Positions 1-8,284 are shown, counted from the first letter of the stretch. The stretch: DNA of 64,000 nt from Fodinicurvata sp. EGI_FJ10296 (GCF_040712075.1 NZ_JBFCVL010000012.1:1-64000); one strand, 5' to 3'. Program-made: numbers and translations. Notes: generated from the sequence alone by a model not told the origin.

Positions 1-18
1 CTCCCCCTTCCCTTTCCC

Positions 19-262
19 GGCAACTGTGTTTATTGACACCGCATCCGCCGCCTTCTCCTCCCCGGAAGCACGAAGTGCTGTCCGGGGTCCACACGCGCCG
101 GTGGAACCCGGCTCGCGCTTGGATCGCCGAGAGCCACCGCACCAGATCCCGGGTCTGCAGCGCGTCACTGCCGTGCCGCGCAGCGCACGGGAATTGGTGA
201 CGGCGGAAGCGGCAAGGTCGGGCGGCGCAACCTCCCATTCCTGTCCCCGGCCCCGACCCGGA
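19..262. repeat. Dispersed palindromic repeat, copy 1 (one end missing)
   Basis: This stretch matches the reverse complement of 14890-15177. It starts with the same terminal motif GGCAACTGTGTTTATTG (19-35), carries the same internal hairpin (60-87, CCCCGG...CCGGGG around AGCACGAAGTGCT) and the same block around GATCCCGGGTCTGCAG (about 147-170). The second terminal inverted repeat seen in copy 2 cannot be found here. Similarity fades near 260, next to a decayed gene, so this copy looks truncated. An open reading frame of 79 codons runs through it, but it shares the base pattern of the repeat and I do not treat it as a gene. Confidence 0.7.
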
Positions 263-292
263 TGAGCCGCTTCGCGTTTCAGGCGTCGATGG

Positions 293-527
293 TCAGGGCC
301 GCAGCACGACCTTGGTCGTGCGATCCTGCTCCTCGGCGAACATGCGGTATCCCTCTGGGCCCTCTTCCAGCGACATGTGGTGACTGATCAGGAAGCGTGT
401 ATCGATCTTGCCGTCCTGCACGAGTTGCAGCAGTTTGGGCAGGTATCGGTGGACCGGCGTCTGGCCCGTGCGCACCGTCAGCCCCGACGCGCACGTCCTT
501 CTTGCCGTGCCAGGTCAGAGCTCTCAT
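293..527 (-). pseudogene. Zinc-dependent alcohol dehydrogenase remnant (internal deletion and frameshift)
   Basis: The first 14 codons after the ATG at 525-527 read MRALTWHGKKDVRV, the typical amino terminus of zinc-dependent alcohol/formaldehyde dehydrogenases. The sequence then jumps directly to the family's carboxyl terminus, but in another frame: a TGQTPVHRYLPKLL stretch, then LEEGPEGYRMF, ending VVLRP at the TGA at 293-295. About 300 residues, including all zinc and NAD sites, are missing. The junction lies near 483-487 in a short G run. A functional product is not possible. SRPBCC genes often sit next to such a dehydrogenase, so this is probably a once intact two-gene unit that lost its second gene. 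Confidence 0.8.
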
Positions 528-541
528 CGGTATCTCCGTTT

Positions 542-1243
542 TCAGGCCCGCGGCGCCGCGGGACCGGGTTCGGTGTTGGCGATTTCGCCAGCTTCCATGA
601 GCTGCTTGAACCGCTTCAGATCGCGCCGTGCCTGGATTTTCGGTTCCCGCTGAAAGATCTTCGCGGCGAGCCGGCCCATCGCGCCGTCCGGCGGATCATA
701 GGCAATGGTCGCCGCGACCTCTGTCCCCCGTCCGGCCGGCGCGTCGCGGAACTCGATCCGGCCGCTGTTGCGCACCGGCGCGTCGTCGTCGGACTGCCAG
801 GCTATCACCTCGTTCGGCCGCTCCTCGACGATGGTGGCGCCGAATTCGATATCCTGCCCGCCGGGGCCGGCGATCACCCATTTTGACCGCGTGTCGTCCA
901 CAATGGTGACCCGGCGCACGTTTTCCATGAAGTCCGGCAATCTGGTGAAATCGCGCCAGAAGGCATAAAGCTGCTCGCGGGGCCGGCGGATGGTCACCGT
1001 CCGGCCGACAAGCGTCTTTTCGCGCATCTGCGACTTGTAGCGCCGCAGTGCCTTGGCCGGCGCCGTCCCGGTATAGCGTCCGCCATAAGCCAAGGAACCG
1101 TCGGCGACGCTGCGCGCCACCAGAAAAGTGCCGGCGCCAACAGCGAAGGCCAACAGCGCGAGCCCCATCCCCGTCCCGGCACGCGCGCGGGAACGGTCGG
1201 TCCTGCCACCATGGTCGAAGCGGCGATCGTTTCGCTGGTTCAT
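542..1243 (-). CDS. Membrane-anchored SRPBCC (polyketide cyclase/dehydrase-like) protein
   Basis: A 233-residue protein. After a charged, Arg-rich amino end (1-24), one hydrophobic segment (about 25-46, GMGLALLAFAVGAGTFLVA) should anchor it in the inner membrane. From about residue 80 on, the sequence has the START/SRPBCC pattern: VTIRRPREQLYAFWRDF, then LPDFMENVRRV, then a beta-rich core ending with the usual long helix (AKIFQREPKIQARRDLKRFKQ). Such domains bind small hydrophobic ligands; no ligand can be named. It is followed at once by the alcohol dehydrogenase remnant. The gene lies 86 bases after the amidohydrolase gene on the same strand. Family assignment is firm, function unknown. Confidence 0.8.
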   Translation of the reverse strand: MNQRNDRRFDHGGRTDRSRARAGTGMGLALLAFAVGAGTFLVARSVADGSLAYGGRYTGTAPAKALRRYKSQMREKTLVGRTVTIRRPREQLYAFWRDFTRLPDFMENVRRVTIVDDTRSKWVIAGPGGQDIEFGATIVEERPNEVIAWQSDDDAPVRNSGRIEFRDAPAGRGTEVAATIAYDPPDGAMGRLAAKIFQREPKIQARRDLKRFKQLMEAGEIANTEPGPAAPRA

Positions 1244-1329
1244 GGTCCCCGTCCGTCTGGGTCGATTGACGTCAGACCGTGGAACGACGAACCAGCGCTA
1301 TTGTTCCGGCAGGACGCCGGGTATGGCTG

Positions 1330-2826
1330 CTAGTGAATGCAGTGCCGATCGACATGATAGGGCGTTGCCGCCAGACCGGGACAGAAGCTGGCGACGGCCT
1401 TTTCCAGCTTGTAGAACAACACCTCGTTGTCGCGGCAGGCGACCTCCAGGCGTTCCCGCGCGTCGTCCAGCCGGCGGTAGAGGGCATCGAAATCGACCGT
1501 CAGCAGAACGCCGTCGCTGACGACCATCCGGCCGCCGACCATGACATGGCGCACCGCCGTGCCGTCTTCGGTCAGCACCAGTTGATTGATGGCGTTGTTC
1601 AGCGGCATCCAGTTCGGGTGGCGCAGCGACAGCGCGACGAGATCGGCCTTGTAGCCGGGCGCGATGCGTCCGATCGTCGATTCCATGCCCAGCGACCGGG
1701 CGCTGCCGATGGTGGCGGCGCGGAACGCCTCGGCGGTGGAAATCCATCGGCCCGGATCGAGATGGCACACCCGGCTGACCAGGGCCGCCATGCGCATGGC
1801 CTCGTACATGTTCAGATTGTCGGAACAGTTGGCCCCATCGGTGCCGATACCGAGATTGACGCCGAGGTCGAGCATCCGGCGCGTGTCGGCGATGCCGCTG
1901 CCCAGGCGCAGATTGCTGCCCGGGTTGTGGGAGACGCTGCAACCGTGATCGCCCAGCAGGGCCATGTCCTCGGGGTCGAGCCAGACGCCGTGGGCGGCGG
2001 TGAATCGGCCGTCGAAAAAGCCCATCTCCGCCATGTGGCGGGCCAGGGTATGGCCATAGACCTTCATGCCGGTCAGCGCCTGGACCTTCGATTCCAGCAG
2101 ATGGGTCTGGATCGCGACATCGTGGTCCCGGGCAAGCGTCAGCGTGCCGGTCAGGAAATCGTCCGTGCAATGATGGGGGATCGTCGGCGCCAGCGCCGGC
2201 CGGATCCGGTCCCGGTCGAAGGCCCAGTTCTCCAGTACCCTGGCGACATTGGCCAGCGTGGTTTCAGCCGGGGCCATGGTCATCGCGCGCACCGCCTCGC
2301 GACCGTCCTCCGGCATGGCGTCGATCAGGCCGGGAATGGCCTGAAAGAATGTCCGATCGGCAATCATCGGCGCCACGACGGCCCGCATGCCGGTTTCGTC
2401 ATACGCCCGTCCGACGGCGGTCATGCCGTCGACAGAGGGCACCGGGAACTCGAAGAACATGTCGTAGGCGGCCGTGCAGCCTTTCATCAGCATTTCCGCC
2501 GCGCCCAGTTGGGCGGTCAGAAACTTGTCCTCTTCGGTACGATTGCCGCCGACCCATGGCGCCGCCGTCAGCAACAGCTCCAGCGTCCAGCGGTCGCCCA
2601 TGCCCTTGCTCATGCTGCCATGGGCGTGGGTGTGGGCATTGACCAGACCGGGATGGACCAGATGTCCGGAAAGATCCACCACCCGCGCGTTTTCGCTCAC
2701 GGCCTCACCCGGCGCCAGCAGGTCAACAATGGTGTCGCCTTGAACGAGGATATCGAGGGCGGCTGGCTCCGACATCAGCGGGTCGAGCACGCGCGCACCG
2801 CGCAGAATGGTTTTATCGTCGGTCAT
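1330..2826 (-). CDS. Amidohydrolase, TRZ/ATZ (triazine hydrolase/8-oxoguanine deaminase-like) subfamily
   Basis: A 498-residue metal-dependent hydrolase predicted to cut C-N bonds or deaminate a ring amine or amide in the cytoplasm. The TIM-barrel metal site is complete: HTHAH near residue 66 (HxH), THLLESK near 241, AHGVWL near 279 and GTDGANCSDN near 331 (catalytic Asp). HLLESK and SDN are typical of the TRZ/ATZ/guanine-deaminase group. I chose the ATG at 2824-2826 because AGGAG lies seven bases upstream. It overlaps the stop of the preceding gene as ATGA, so the two are translationally coupled. A longer open frame upstream lacks a ribosome site. A paralogue is at 24196-25761. Substrate unknown. 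Confidence 0.88.
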   Translation of the reverse strand: MTDDKTILRGARVLDPLMSEPAALDILVQGDTIVDLLAPGEAVSENARVVDLSGHLVHPGLVNAHTHAHGSMSKGMGDRWTLELLLTAAPWVGGNRTEEDKFLTAQLGAAEMLMKGCTAAYDMFFEFPVPSVDGMTAVGRAYDETGMRAVVAPMIADRTFFQAIPGLIDAMPEDGREAVRAMTMAPAETTLANVARVLENWAFDRDRIRPALAPTIPHHCTDDFLTGTLTLARDHDVAIQTHLLESKVQALTGMKVYGHTLARHMAEMGFFDGRFTAAHGVWLDPEDMALLGDHGCSVSHNPGSNLRLGSGIADTRRMLDLGVNLGIGTDGANCSDNLNMYEAMRMAALVSRVCHLDPGRWISTAEAFRAATIGSARSLGMESTIGRIAPGYKADLVALSLRHPNWMPLNNAINQLVLTEDGTAVRHVMVGGRMVVSDGVLLTVDFDALYRRLDDARERLEVACRDNEVLFYKLEKAVASFCPGLAATPYHVDRHCIH

Positions 2827-3566
2827 GAACGGACTCCTGCGATGGGTGCGGATGTGTCGAAAAGCCTGCCGATCGGTACCGGCGGCCGGGCCGTTACACC
2901 GACCGCCCGCAGCGCCCGCCACAGAAGGGCCAGGTTCGAGGAAACCACCGGCTTGTCCAACGCATTCTCGATCGCCGGAATGACGCCGAATGTCGGCAGA
3001 TCGGTGGCCAGCAGAACGACGGCGTCGGCGCTGTCGGTCATCAACCCGGCGGCAAGGCTGGTTACAGCCGACGCCGGTGTCAGCGGCACATCGCTGACGG
3101 CAAGGATGTCGAGGGTCTCGTCATCGACCACGGTATAGCCGGCATCGGCGAAGAACGGCCGCGCCATGGCGTGGATGCTGCGCGGATAGGGCGAGCCGAT
3201 GACGACACGCCGCGCGCCCAGCGCCGTCAGCGCATCGTTCAGCGTCGCCCAGGCCGACAGGCAGGGAACGCCGGTGCCCTCGGCCAGCTGGGCCATGCGA
3301 TCCGCATTCCACGCCGCGCCCATAATGAACGAGGTCACCATGTCGGCATAGACCAGCACGTCGACGCCCGTGGCCATCAGCTCGTCGATGGCGCGGTCGG
3401 TCTCGGCTTCCATCCGGTGAATGGCGTCTTCCGTAAGGTCGCCCGTGACCAGAATGCGGGTCGCGAAGAACGCCGCGCCGGGCACGAGCGCCCTGTTCAG
3501 TTCCGGCTCGATCACCGCGTTGTTGGCCGGTACGACCAGCCCGATCCGCGCCTCTCTATTGGCCAC
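2823..3566 (-). CDS. Maleate isomerase/arylmalonate decarboxylase family protein lacking the usual cysteines
   Basis: A 247-residue protein of the Asp/Glu racemase superfamily, closest in pattern to maleate cis-trans isomerase and arylmalonate decarboxylase (Amdase). The family's amino-terminal motif is present (RIGLVVPANNAVIEPE, near residue 8). These enzymes use one or two catalytic Cys, normally in a YAC motif near residue 75 and an SC/CTNLP motif near 190. Here the two sites read YADMVTSF and LLATDLPTF, so both Cys seem replaced (by Asp and Ala). The start is GTG at 3564-3566 with GAGGAGG five bases upstream; an upstream in-frame ATG has no such site. First gene of a two-gene operon with the amidohydrolase, 31 bases after a palindromic operator. 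Confidence 0.75.
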   Translation of the reverse strand: MANREARIGLVVPANNAVIEPELNRALVPGAAFFATRILVTGDLTEDAIHRMEAETDRAIDELMATGVDVLVYADMVTSFIMGAAWNADRMAQLAEGTGVPCLSAWATLNDALTALGARRVVIGSPYPRSIHAMARPFFADAGYTVVDDETLDILAVSDVPLTPASAVTSLAAGLMTDSADAVVLLATDLPTFGVIPAIENALDKPVVSSNLALLWRALRAVGVTARPPVPIGRLFDTSAPIAGVRS

Positions 3567-3596
3567 ACTTGCCTCCTCAACAGCATATGATCGCAT

Positions 3597-3616
3597 TTTG
3601 GATACAATTATCCAAA
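3597..3616. promoter_or_regulatory. Operator-like palindrome, regulon site A
   Basis: A perfect 8-base inverted repeat, TTTGGATA-caat-TATCCAAA, lies 31 bases before the GTG start of the isomerase-family gene. Its core TGGATACAATTATCCA recurs with few changes at 6469-6488, 18151-18166 and 19732-19747, each time in front of a catabolic or transport gene. Size, symmetry and position fit a GntR/FCD-type repressor site; the GntR protein encoded at 8354-9070 is the nearest candidate. Confidence 0.6.
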
Positions 3617-3667
3617 TCGGGCAGCCCGTCAATCAGTTCGGGCGGCCCGGCGATCGAAATCGATACT

Positions 3668-3702
3668 TGCCATATGGCATAACTCTGTCTATATTTGCCA
3701 TA
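3668..3702 (+). promoter_or_regulatory. Likely autoregulatory operator of the Xre-RES pair
   Basis: The palindrome TGCCATATGGCA (3668-3679) is followed 16 bases later by a second half-site, TGCCATA (3696-3702), just before the TAAGGAG ribosome site of the antitoxin gene. Xre-type antitoxins normally repress their own promoter through such repeated half-sites. The assignment rests on position and symmetry only. Confidence 0.45.
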
Positions 3703-3714
3703 AGGAGACCGACC

Positions 3715-4125
3715 ATGCTGCACGAAGTTCCGCATACGCAAGCTGCCCCCGACCGCGCCCAAATCACGGCGGATGAGGCGAAAGCGATGGCGCGCGCGGC
3801 AATCAACCTCTTCGACAGGTGGGGGCTTTCGGACGCCGAGGCTCGCGAGATTCTGGGCGGCATCGCCGCGCGGACCTTTGCACGGTGGAAGGTTGGCGAG
3901 ATCGGGCGCATCGACCGCGACCTCGCCACGCGTCTGTCGCTGCTCATCGGCATCCACAAGGGGCTGCGCTATCTGTTTTCCGACCCGCAGCGCGGCTACG
4001 CCTGGGTCAGGAAAGCCAACCGTGCCTTTGGCGGACGCAGCCCGGCCGATATCATGGCAGAGGGTGATATATTCTCGCTGGCGCGTGTTCGCGCATATCT
4101 CGACGCCGAGCGCGGCGGCTGGTGA
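3715..4125 (+). CDS. Xre/MbcA/ParS-type antitoxin (DUF2384)
   Basis: A 136-residue protein with a helix-turn-helix-like amino half (residues about 17-60: ADEAKAMARAAINLFDRWGL, then AREILGGIAARTFARWK) and a carboxyl toxin-binding region with the DUF2384 pattern (RLSLLIGIHKGLRYLF, then ANRAFGGRSPADIM). It should neutralise the RES toxin encoded by the next gene and repress the operon. The ATG at 3715 follows TAAGGAG with good spacing; a much longer frame upstream overlaps the promoter and is not credible. Its stop overlaps the GTG start of the toxin gene. Confidence 0.85.
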   Translation: MLHEVPHTQAAPDRAQITADEAKAMARAAINLFDRWGLSDAEAREILGGIAARTFARWKVGEIGRIDRDLATRLSLLIGIHKGLRYLFSDPQRGYAWVRKANRAFGGRSPADIMAEGDIFSLARVRAYLDAERGGW

Positions 4126-4814
4126 CCGAGGGCATCGACCGCAACCGGGTTCGCTGGCCTGCCGCATGGCGCCTGATCCGCTCGATCCATCCGCCGATCG
4201 ACCTGTTCGAGGATATCGCCGACCCACAGGACTGGGAGGCGCTGGCCTCGGCGGAATCCAAGACCAACCCGCGCATCCAGGCACATATCGGCAAGCTTGA
4301 TCTGGTGCCGCCGAACCGGCGCGTCGGCGGACCCGGGGCCAGCTATCTGATGGCGCCCTTCGTCCATGTCAGCACCGACCGGCCGGGGCGGTTCACCGAT
4401 GGCAGCTATGGCGTTTACAGCGCCGGCAATCGTGAAGACGTCGCCATCCGGGAGGTGGCGTACCATCACGGCCGGGCGATGGCCAACAGCGGCGAAGAAC
4501 CGGGCTGGACGTCGCAGTTCCGCATGCTCACCAACAGTGTCGACCTCGACCTGCACGATGTCCGGCCGCACGACCTGTACCACGCGCCGGATGACTATCG
4601 GCCGTCGCAGGCCCTGGGGCGGCACCTGCGCGACAGTGGCGCGAACGGCATCGTCTATCGCAGCGTCCGCTGCCCGTCCGGCGAATGCGTGGCGATCTTC
4701 TGGCCCGACCTCATGACCATCCCTGTGCAGGGCGACCATTTCGATTATCACTGGAACGGCAGCCGGGTCGACAGGATCCGCAACCGCCGGACCAACGCCA
4801 TTTTCACACTCTGA
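4122..4814 (+). CDS. RES-domain toxin
   Basis: A 230-residue protein of the RES family, partner of DUF2384 antitoxins. Known members use NAD as substrate and arrest growth by depleting it or by ADP-ribosylation. The conserved Arg, Glu and Ser can be recognised: R in the RLIRSIHPP region (about 17), the GSYGVYSAGNREDVAIREV block (about 93-110) and S in GIVYRSVRCPSGECVAIFWP (about 170). Start is GTG at 4122, overlapping the antitoxin stop (GTGA), which couples translation. The pair sits between two catabolic operons without any link to them, as expected for a mobile addiction module. Confidence 0.85.
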   Translation: MTEGIDRNRVRWPAAWRLIRSIHPPIDLFEDIADPQDWEALASAESKTNPRIQAHIGKLDLVPPNRRVGGPGASYLMAPFVHVSTDRPGRFTDGSYGVYSAGNREDVAIREVAYHHGRAMANSGEEPGWTSQFRMLTNSVDLDLHDVRPHDLYHAPDDYRPSQALGRHLRDSGANGIVYRSVRCPSGECVAIFWPDLMTIPVQGDHFDYHWNGSRVDRIRNRRTNAIFTL

Positions 4815-4820
4815 CGGCCC

Positions 4821-6404
4821 TCACAGAATCCGCACCGCCCCGTCGGCTTCCAGCAGCCGTTTGATGGCGGCGCGGTCGTATTTTCCGGCGGGGTTGAGCG
4901 GGAGATCGCGGCAGAACGCGATATACCTGGGATGCAGATAGGCCGGCGCGTTTTCCAGGCAGAACGCACGCAGTTCGTCGGCCGTCACGGATTGCCCCTG
5001 CCCTGTTTCGCCCGGCGCCAGTCGGACCAGCGCCGCCGGTGCCGCGCCCTTGGTGGCGTGATGCATCGGCATGACCACGGCCTCGGCGACCGCCGGATGG
5101 CCGAGCAGCAGATCCTCGACTTCCTTGGGATAGACGTTCTCGCCGCCGCAATTGAACATGTCATCGGTCCGGCCCCGGAAGTAATAGAAGCCGGCCTCGT
5201 CGCGGGCGAACAGATCGCCGGTTTTCAGCCAGCCATCGGGCAGCCGCTCGCGCGTCAGGTCGGGCAGATTGTGGTACTCGCGCGCGACATAGGGGCTCTT
5301 CATCCAGAGTTCGCCGATGTCGCCTTCGGCGCCGGTCGACGGGTCGATCAGCTTCACCTGATAACCGGGAGCCAGATAGCCGCAACTGCCGCCGGGCGTC
5401 GGCAGTCCGTCGGGATGCGGCCAGAACGGCGACCCGCCCTCGGTCAGACCATAGCTTTCCTTGATTGCCGCATTGGGGAAGATCCGGGTCAGCCGGTCGA
5501 CCATCTCCGGCGACACTGTTGCCGAGCCGACCGCGATCATGCTCAGGCTGGACAGATCGCGTCCCTCGGCTCTTTGGCGCTCGGCGTGCAGAATGTTGAA
5601 CGCGGCCGGTACGCCACTGGTATAGGTGCATTTGTAGTCATGGATCGCCGCAAAGAAACTCTCGGCGTCCAGCGTCGGCAGAATGACGATCGAGGCACCG
5701 GCATAAAGCATCGGTTTGACGATGCCGCGCATGGCGTTCTTGTGAAACATCGGCAGGGCGATCAGACCGCGCGCTGTCGGCGACACCGGCAAATGCCGCT
5801 GCGCGTGCTCCAGGCTCCACAGCATGCCGCCATGGGTCAGGATCACGCCCTTGGGGACGCCCGTCGACCCCGAGGTATAGGTATGGATGGCTGTATCGTC
5901 CGCCTGCATCTGTGCGACCGGGGGGCCGGCCGGATCGGTACCGAAAGCGGTCATCCGCGCCCTGAGGTCGATGACGCCGGCGGGCGTGCCGGAACCGGCG
6001 GACGCCGTCGCCTCGCCGTAGATCGTCACCGGGGCATGGGCCTGCAGGGACGCCAGCAACTGAGGGCGGATGGCATCAGAGATGACGGCGGCCCGGGCGC
6101 CGCTGTCACTCAGAACATGGTCCAGCGTCGCCTCGGCCATGGCGACGTTCAGAGGCACCGGCACGGCGCCAATCCGCATGATGGCGAAGAATGCTTCGAC
6201 GAACAGACAGCGGTTGCCGGTCAGCACCAGGACGCGGTCGCCGCGACGGATGCCGTCGTCATGAAGAACCCGGGCGATCCGGCACATCCGTGCATCCAGC
6301 TCGGCATACGAAAGCCGGTCGACTGGCGATTGGCCGGCGTCGATGATCGCCGTTCGATCCGGTGTTGCCGACAATGCGCCGGCGAAGAACGTCCCCAAAT
6401 TCAT
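4821..6404 (-). CDS. Acyl-CoA synthetase (AMP-forming)
   Basis: A 527-residue member of the ANL superfamily, which activates a carboxylic acid with ATP and then forms the CoA thioester. All core motifs are present: TYTSGSTGVPKGV (P-loop, near 175), YGLTEGG (near 320), GWLKTGD (near 397), GRTDDMF (hinge, near 417) and NPAGKYDR (catalytic Lys, near 508). The length fits short/medium-chain or aryl acid ligases; the acid cannot be named. It ends 6 bases from the end of the toxin gene (convergent). Its promoter region (6405-6626) carries a copy of the regulon palindrome and faces the divergent thioesterase gene. Confidence 0.9.
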   Translation of the reverse strand: MNLGTFFAGALSATPDRTAIIDAGQSPVDRLSYAELDARMCRIARVLHDDGIRRGDRVLVLTGNRCLFVEAFFAIMRIGAVPVPLNVAMAEATLDHVLSDSGARAAVISDAIRPQLLASLQAHAPVTIYGEATASAGSGTPAGVIDLRARMTAFGTDPAGPPVAQMQADDTAIHTYTSGSTGVPKGVILTHGGMLWSLEHAQRHLPVSPTARGLIALPMFHKNAMRGIVKPMLYAGASIVILPTLDAESFFAAIHDYKCTYTSGVPAAFNILHAERQRAEGRDLSSLSMIAVGSATVSPEMVDRLTRIFPNAAIKESYGLTEGGSPFWPHPDGLPTPGGSCGYLAPGYQVKLIDPSTGAEGDIGELWMKSPYVAREYHNLPDLTRERLPDGWLKTGDLFARDEAGFYYFRGRTDDMFNCGGENVYPKEVEDLLLGHPAVAEAVVMPMHHATKGAAPAALVRLAPGETGQGQSVTADELRAFCLENAPAYLHPRYIAFCRDLPLNPAGKYDRAAIKRLLEADGAVRIL

Positions 6405-6468
6405 GACGTGCAGATCCCGATCTCAGGTTGCGGTACCAATGCCGTTTGCGACGGCAACTTCTTTTTGG

Positions 6469-6488
6469 ATAAATGGATACATTTATAC
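6469..6488. promoter_or_regulatory. Operator-like palindrome, regulon site B
   Basis: ATAAATG-gata-CATTTAT is a perfect 7-base inverted repeat, and the overlapping TGGATACATTTATAC matches 13 of 16 positions of site A. It lies about 65 bases before the acyl-CoA ligase start and about 140 bases before the divergent thioesterase gene, so it could act on either or both. It is the weakest of the four copies. Confidence 0.5.
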
Positions 6489-6626
6489 TAGCATGGACGG
6501 CCGGTCGAGTCCCCGCGTCGCTCCCCCGGACACCCTATGCCCGGCAACGGGACCGGAACGCGGAAAACAGTGGAATGATCGACCTGATGGTAGTGGCCCG
6601 GTCGTCAGACGGGATGGGGAACTGAG

Positions 6627-7091
6627 ATGGACAGGAATAATCACGAAAGCCTTGCGGATCTGCAAGCCGACATCGATCTGGCGCCGTTTCACGGCTTTCT
6701 TCGCCCGAAGGTCGAGGCACTGAACGCCGAGGCCGGGACAGTGACGATCACCCTGGCGGTGCGCCCGGAAATGGGGCGCGTGCCCGGCGAACCGGCAGCC
6801 CATGGCGGCATCGTGGCATCGCTGGCCGACCTTACCGCCCATGCCGCCGTCCGGGCCCGTGTCGGACATTCGGTGCCCACGGTCGACCTGCGCCTCGACT
6901 ATCTCCGCCCGGCCAACGGCGCCCGCCTGTCAGCAACGGCGACAATCCTGAAATGCGGCCAAACGCTGGCGATTGTCGACGTTACAATCACCACCGACGC
7001 CGGCAAGACCGCCGCCGTTGCCCGGGCGACATTTCTGACCACCGGGCCGACGGGAAATGCCAAACCGCGCAGACAGGGATCGGCACAATGA
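6627..7091 (+). CDS. PaaI-type hotdog-fold acyl-CoA thioesterase
   Basis: A 154-residue single hotdog domain. The signature HGGIVASLADLTAHAA (near residue 54) matches the PaaI group, where the HGG loop and the following acidic residue form the active site, followed by TVDLRLDYLRPA and two further strands. It should hydrolyse an acyl-CoA, either as an overflow valve or as the last step after the ligase encoded divergently. Its stop overlaps the start of the M20-type gene (ATGA at 7088-7091). Confidence 0.85.
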   Translation: MDRNNHESLADLQADIDLAPFHGFLRPKVEALNAEAGTVTITLAVRPEMGRVPGEPAAHGGIVASLADLTAHAAVRARVGHSVPTVDLRLDYLRPANGARLSATATILKCGQTLAIVDVTITTDAGKTAAVARATFLTTGPTGNAKPRRQGSAQ

Positions 7092-8257
7092 CCGCCACCC
7101 TTTCCAGCCCCGATGCAGCGTCCGGTATTGTATCTCTGGCTCAGGCGCTCGTCCGGCATCCGAGCGAACAGTCCGACCAAATGGAAGCCGACCCCGCCGT
7201 CGTCTCGCTGATTTCCGACGTGATCGCACCGTGGCTGAGTGCGCGCGGGATCGGCTTCGAGCGCGACGGCATGGGCAATCTGATTGCCGGCATTGGCGAC
7301 ACCGAAACCGGCCCTCATCTGATGTTCGTCTGTTATGCGATGACCCATCCCGCCGGCCGCATGACCGGACCATTTGATGGTGAACTGATCGACATCGACG
7401 GCGAAAGCTGTTTGCGCGGGCGCGGCGTTTCCGAACAGAAGGGCGCGATGGCCTCGGCGCTGTCCGCTTTCGCGTATCTTTACGCCGATGGCGGCCCCAG
7501 GGCCGGACGGGTTTCGCTCGCCGTCGTCACGGCGGGTGAAACCGGCCGGCACGATGCGGTGGCCAGCGTCGTGGATCATCTGGGCGGTCATCCCGATCAC
7601 GCCGTTATCGTGCTGGGCACGGGCGGGGCGGTGGCGATCGGCAACCGGGGCCGAATCGACGTGGACGTCGAGATCGCCGGCCGCGCGGCGCACAGCTCCA
7701 CGCCCGAGCGCGGCATCGACGCCATTCGGGGCGCGCGCGCGGCGATGGACCGGCTCGACGCCCTGGCAGACAGCTGGCCGCAGGATACCGGCACGATGGG
7801 CCGCCGTACCCTCACCGTCACGGCCATCGAAAGCTCACCCGGCGCAACCCATACCATCCAGGACCGGGTGCGCATGACGATCGATCGCCGGCTTCTGCCG
7901 GACGACGATCCCGACACCGCCCTGGCGGAAATCCGAACCGCGCTGGACGGGATGGCGCCATGGGCCGTGGACGTCACCCTCGGCCCGGTCATGTATCCGG
8001 CGCGCGAACCGGCAGATTCGGCTCTGGTTCGCGCCATTGCTGCCTCGGCCACAGATATTGGCCTGGAGCCACCATCGACAGCCTTCAGTCAGGCTGCACT
8101 CGACGCCGGCTATTTCCAGAAGGCAGGCGCCGGCGCCGTCATGTGGGGGCCGGGCGACATGAACCAGTTTCATTCGGAAGAAGAGCATGTGGCCTTGTCG
8201 GCGCTGGTCGAGGGCGCGCGCCGATACCGCGCATTGATCGATGCATTGTGTTTATAG
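7088..8257 (+). CDS. M20-type metallohydrolase-like protein with altered metal site
   Basis: A 389-residue protein with the M20/M25/M40 two-domain layout: catalytic halves around a lid domain with the GRAAHSSTPERG motif (near 197). The usual metal ligands differ. The HxD motif is replaced by a VCYAMTHPAGRM segment (near 81), GRGxxDxKG reads GRGVSEQKG (near 113), and the catalytic Glu pair reads AGETG (near 148). The last ligand region, WGPGDMNQFHSEEEHV (near 355), is normal. Either this is a subfamily with a shifted metal set or it is not a classical amidase. It is translationally coupled to the thioesterase gene, which suggests work on the same amide or ester. Confidence 0.75.
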   Translation: MTATLSSPDAASGIVSLAQALVRHPSEQSDQMEADPAVVSLISDVIAPWLSARGIGFERDGMGNLIAGIGDTETGPHLMFVCYAMTHPAGRMTGPFDGELIDIDGESCLRGRGVSEQKGAMASALSAFAYLYADGGPRAGRVSLAVVTAGETGRHDAVASVVDHLGGHPDHAVIVLGTGGAVAIGNRGRIDVDVEIAGRAAHSSTPERGIDAIRGARAAMDRLDALADSWPQDTGTMGRRTLTVTAIESSPGATHTIQDRVRMTIDRRLLPDDDPDTALAEIRTALDGMAPWAVDVTLGPVMYPAREPADSALVRAIAASATDIGLEPPSTAFSQAALDAGYFQKAGAGAVMWGPGDMNQFHSEEEHVALSALVEGARRYRALIDALCL

Positions 8258-8284
8258 CCTCATTCCGTGCAAAGACAGGCGATC

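Noticed and set aside
26-265. A 79-codon frame inside repeat copy 1
   Set aside because: The same peptide pattern appears in copy 2 only because the DNA repeat is shared; there is no ribosome site, and the frame crosses the hairpin of the element.
1279-3138. A 619-codon open frame on the plus strand
   Set aside because: It lies antisense to the amidohydrolase and isomerase-family genes, has low-complexity Arg/Gly/His composition and no family pattern. High-G+C sequence often keeps such frames open opposite real genes.
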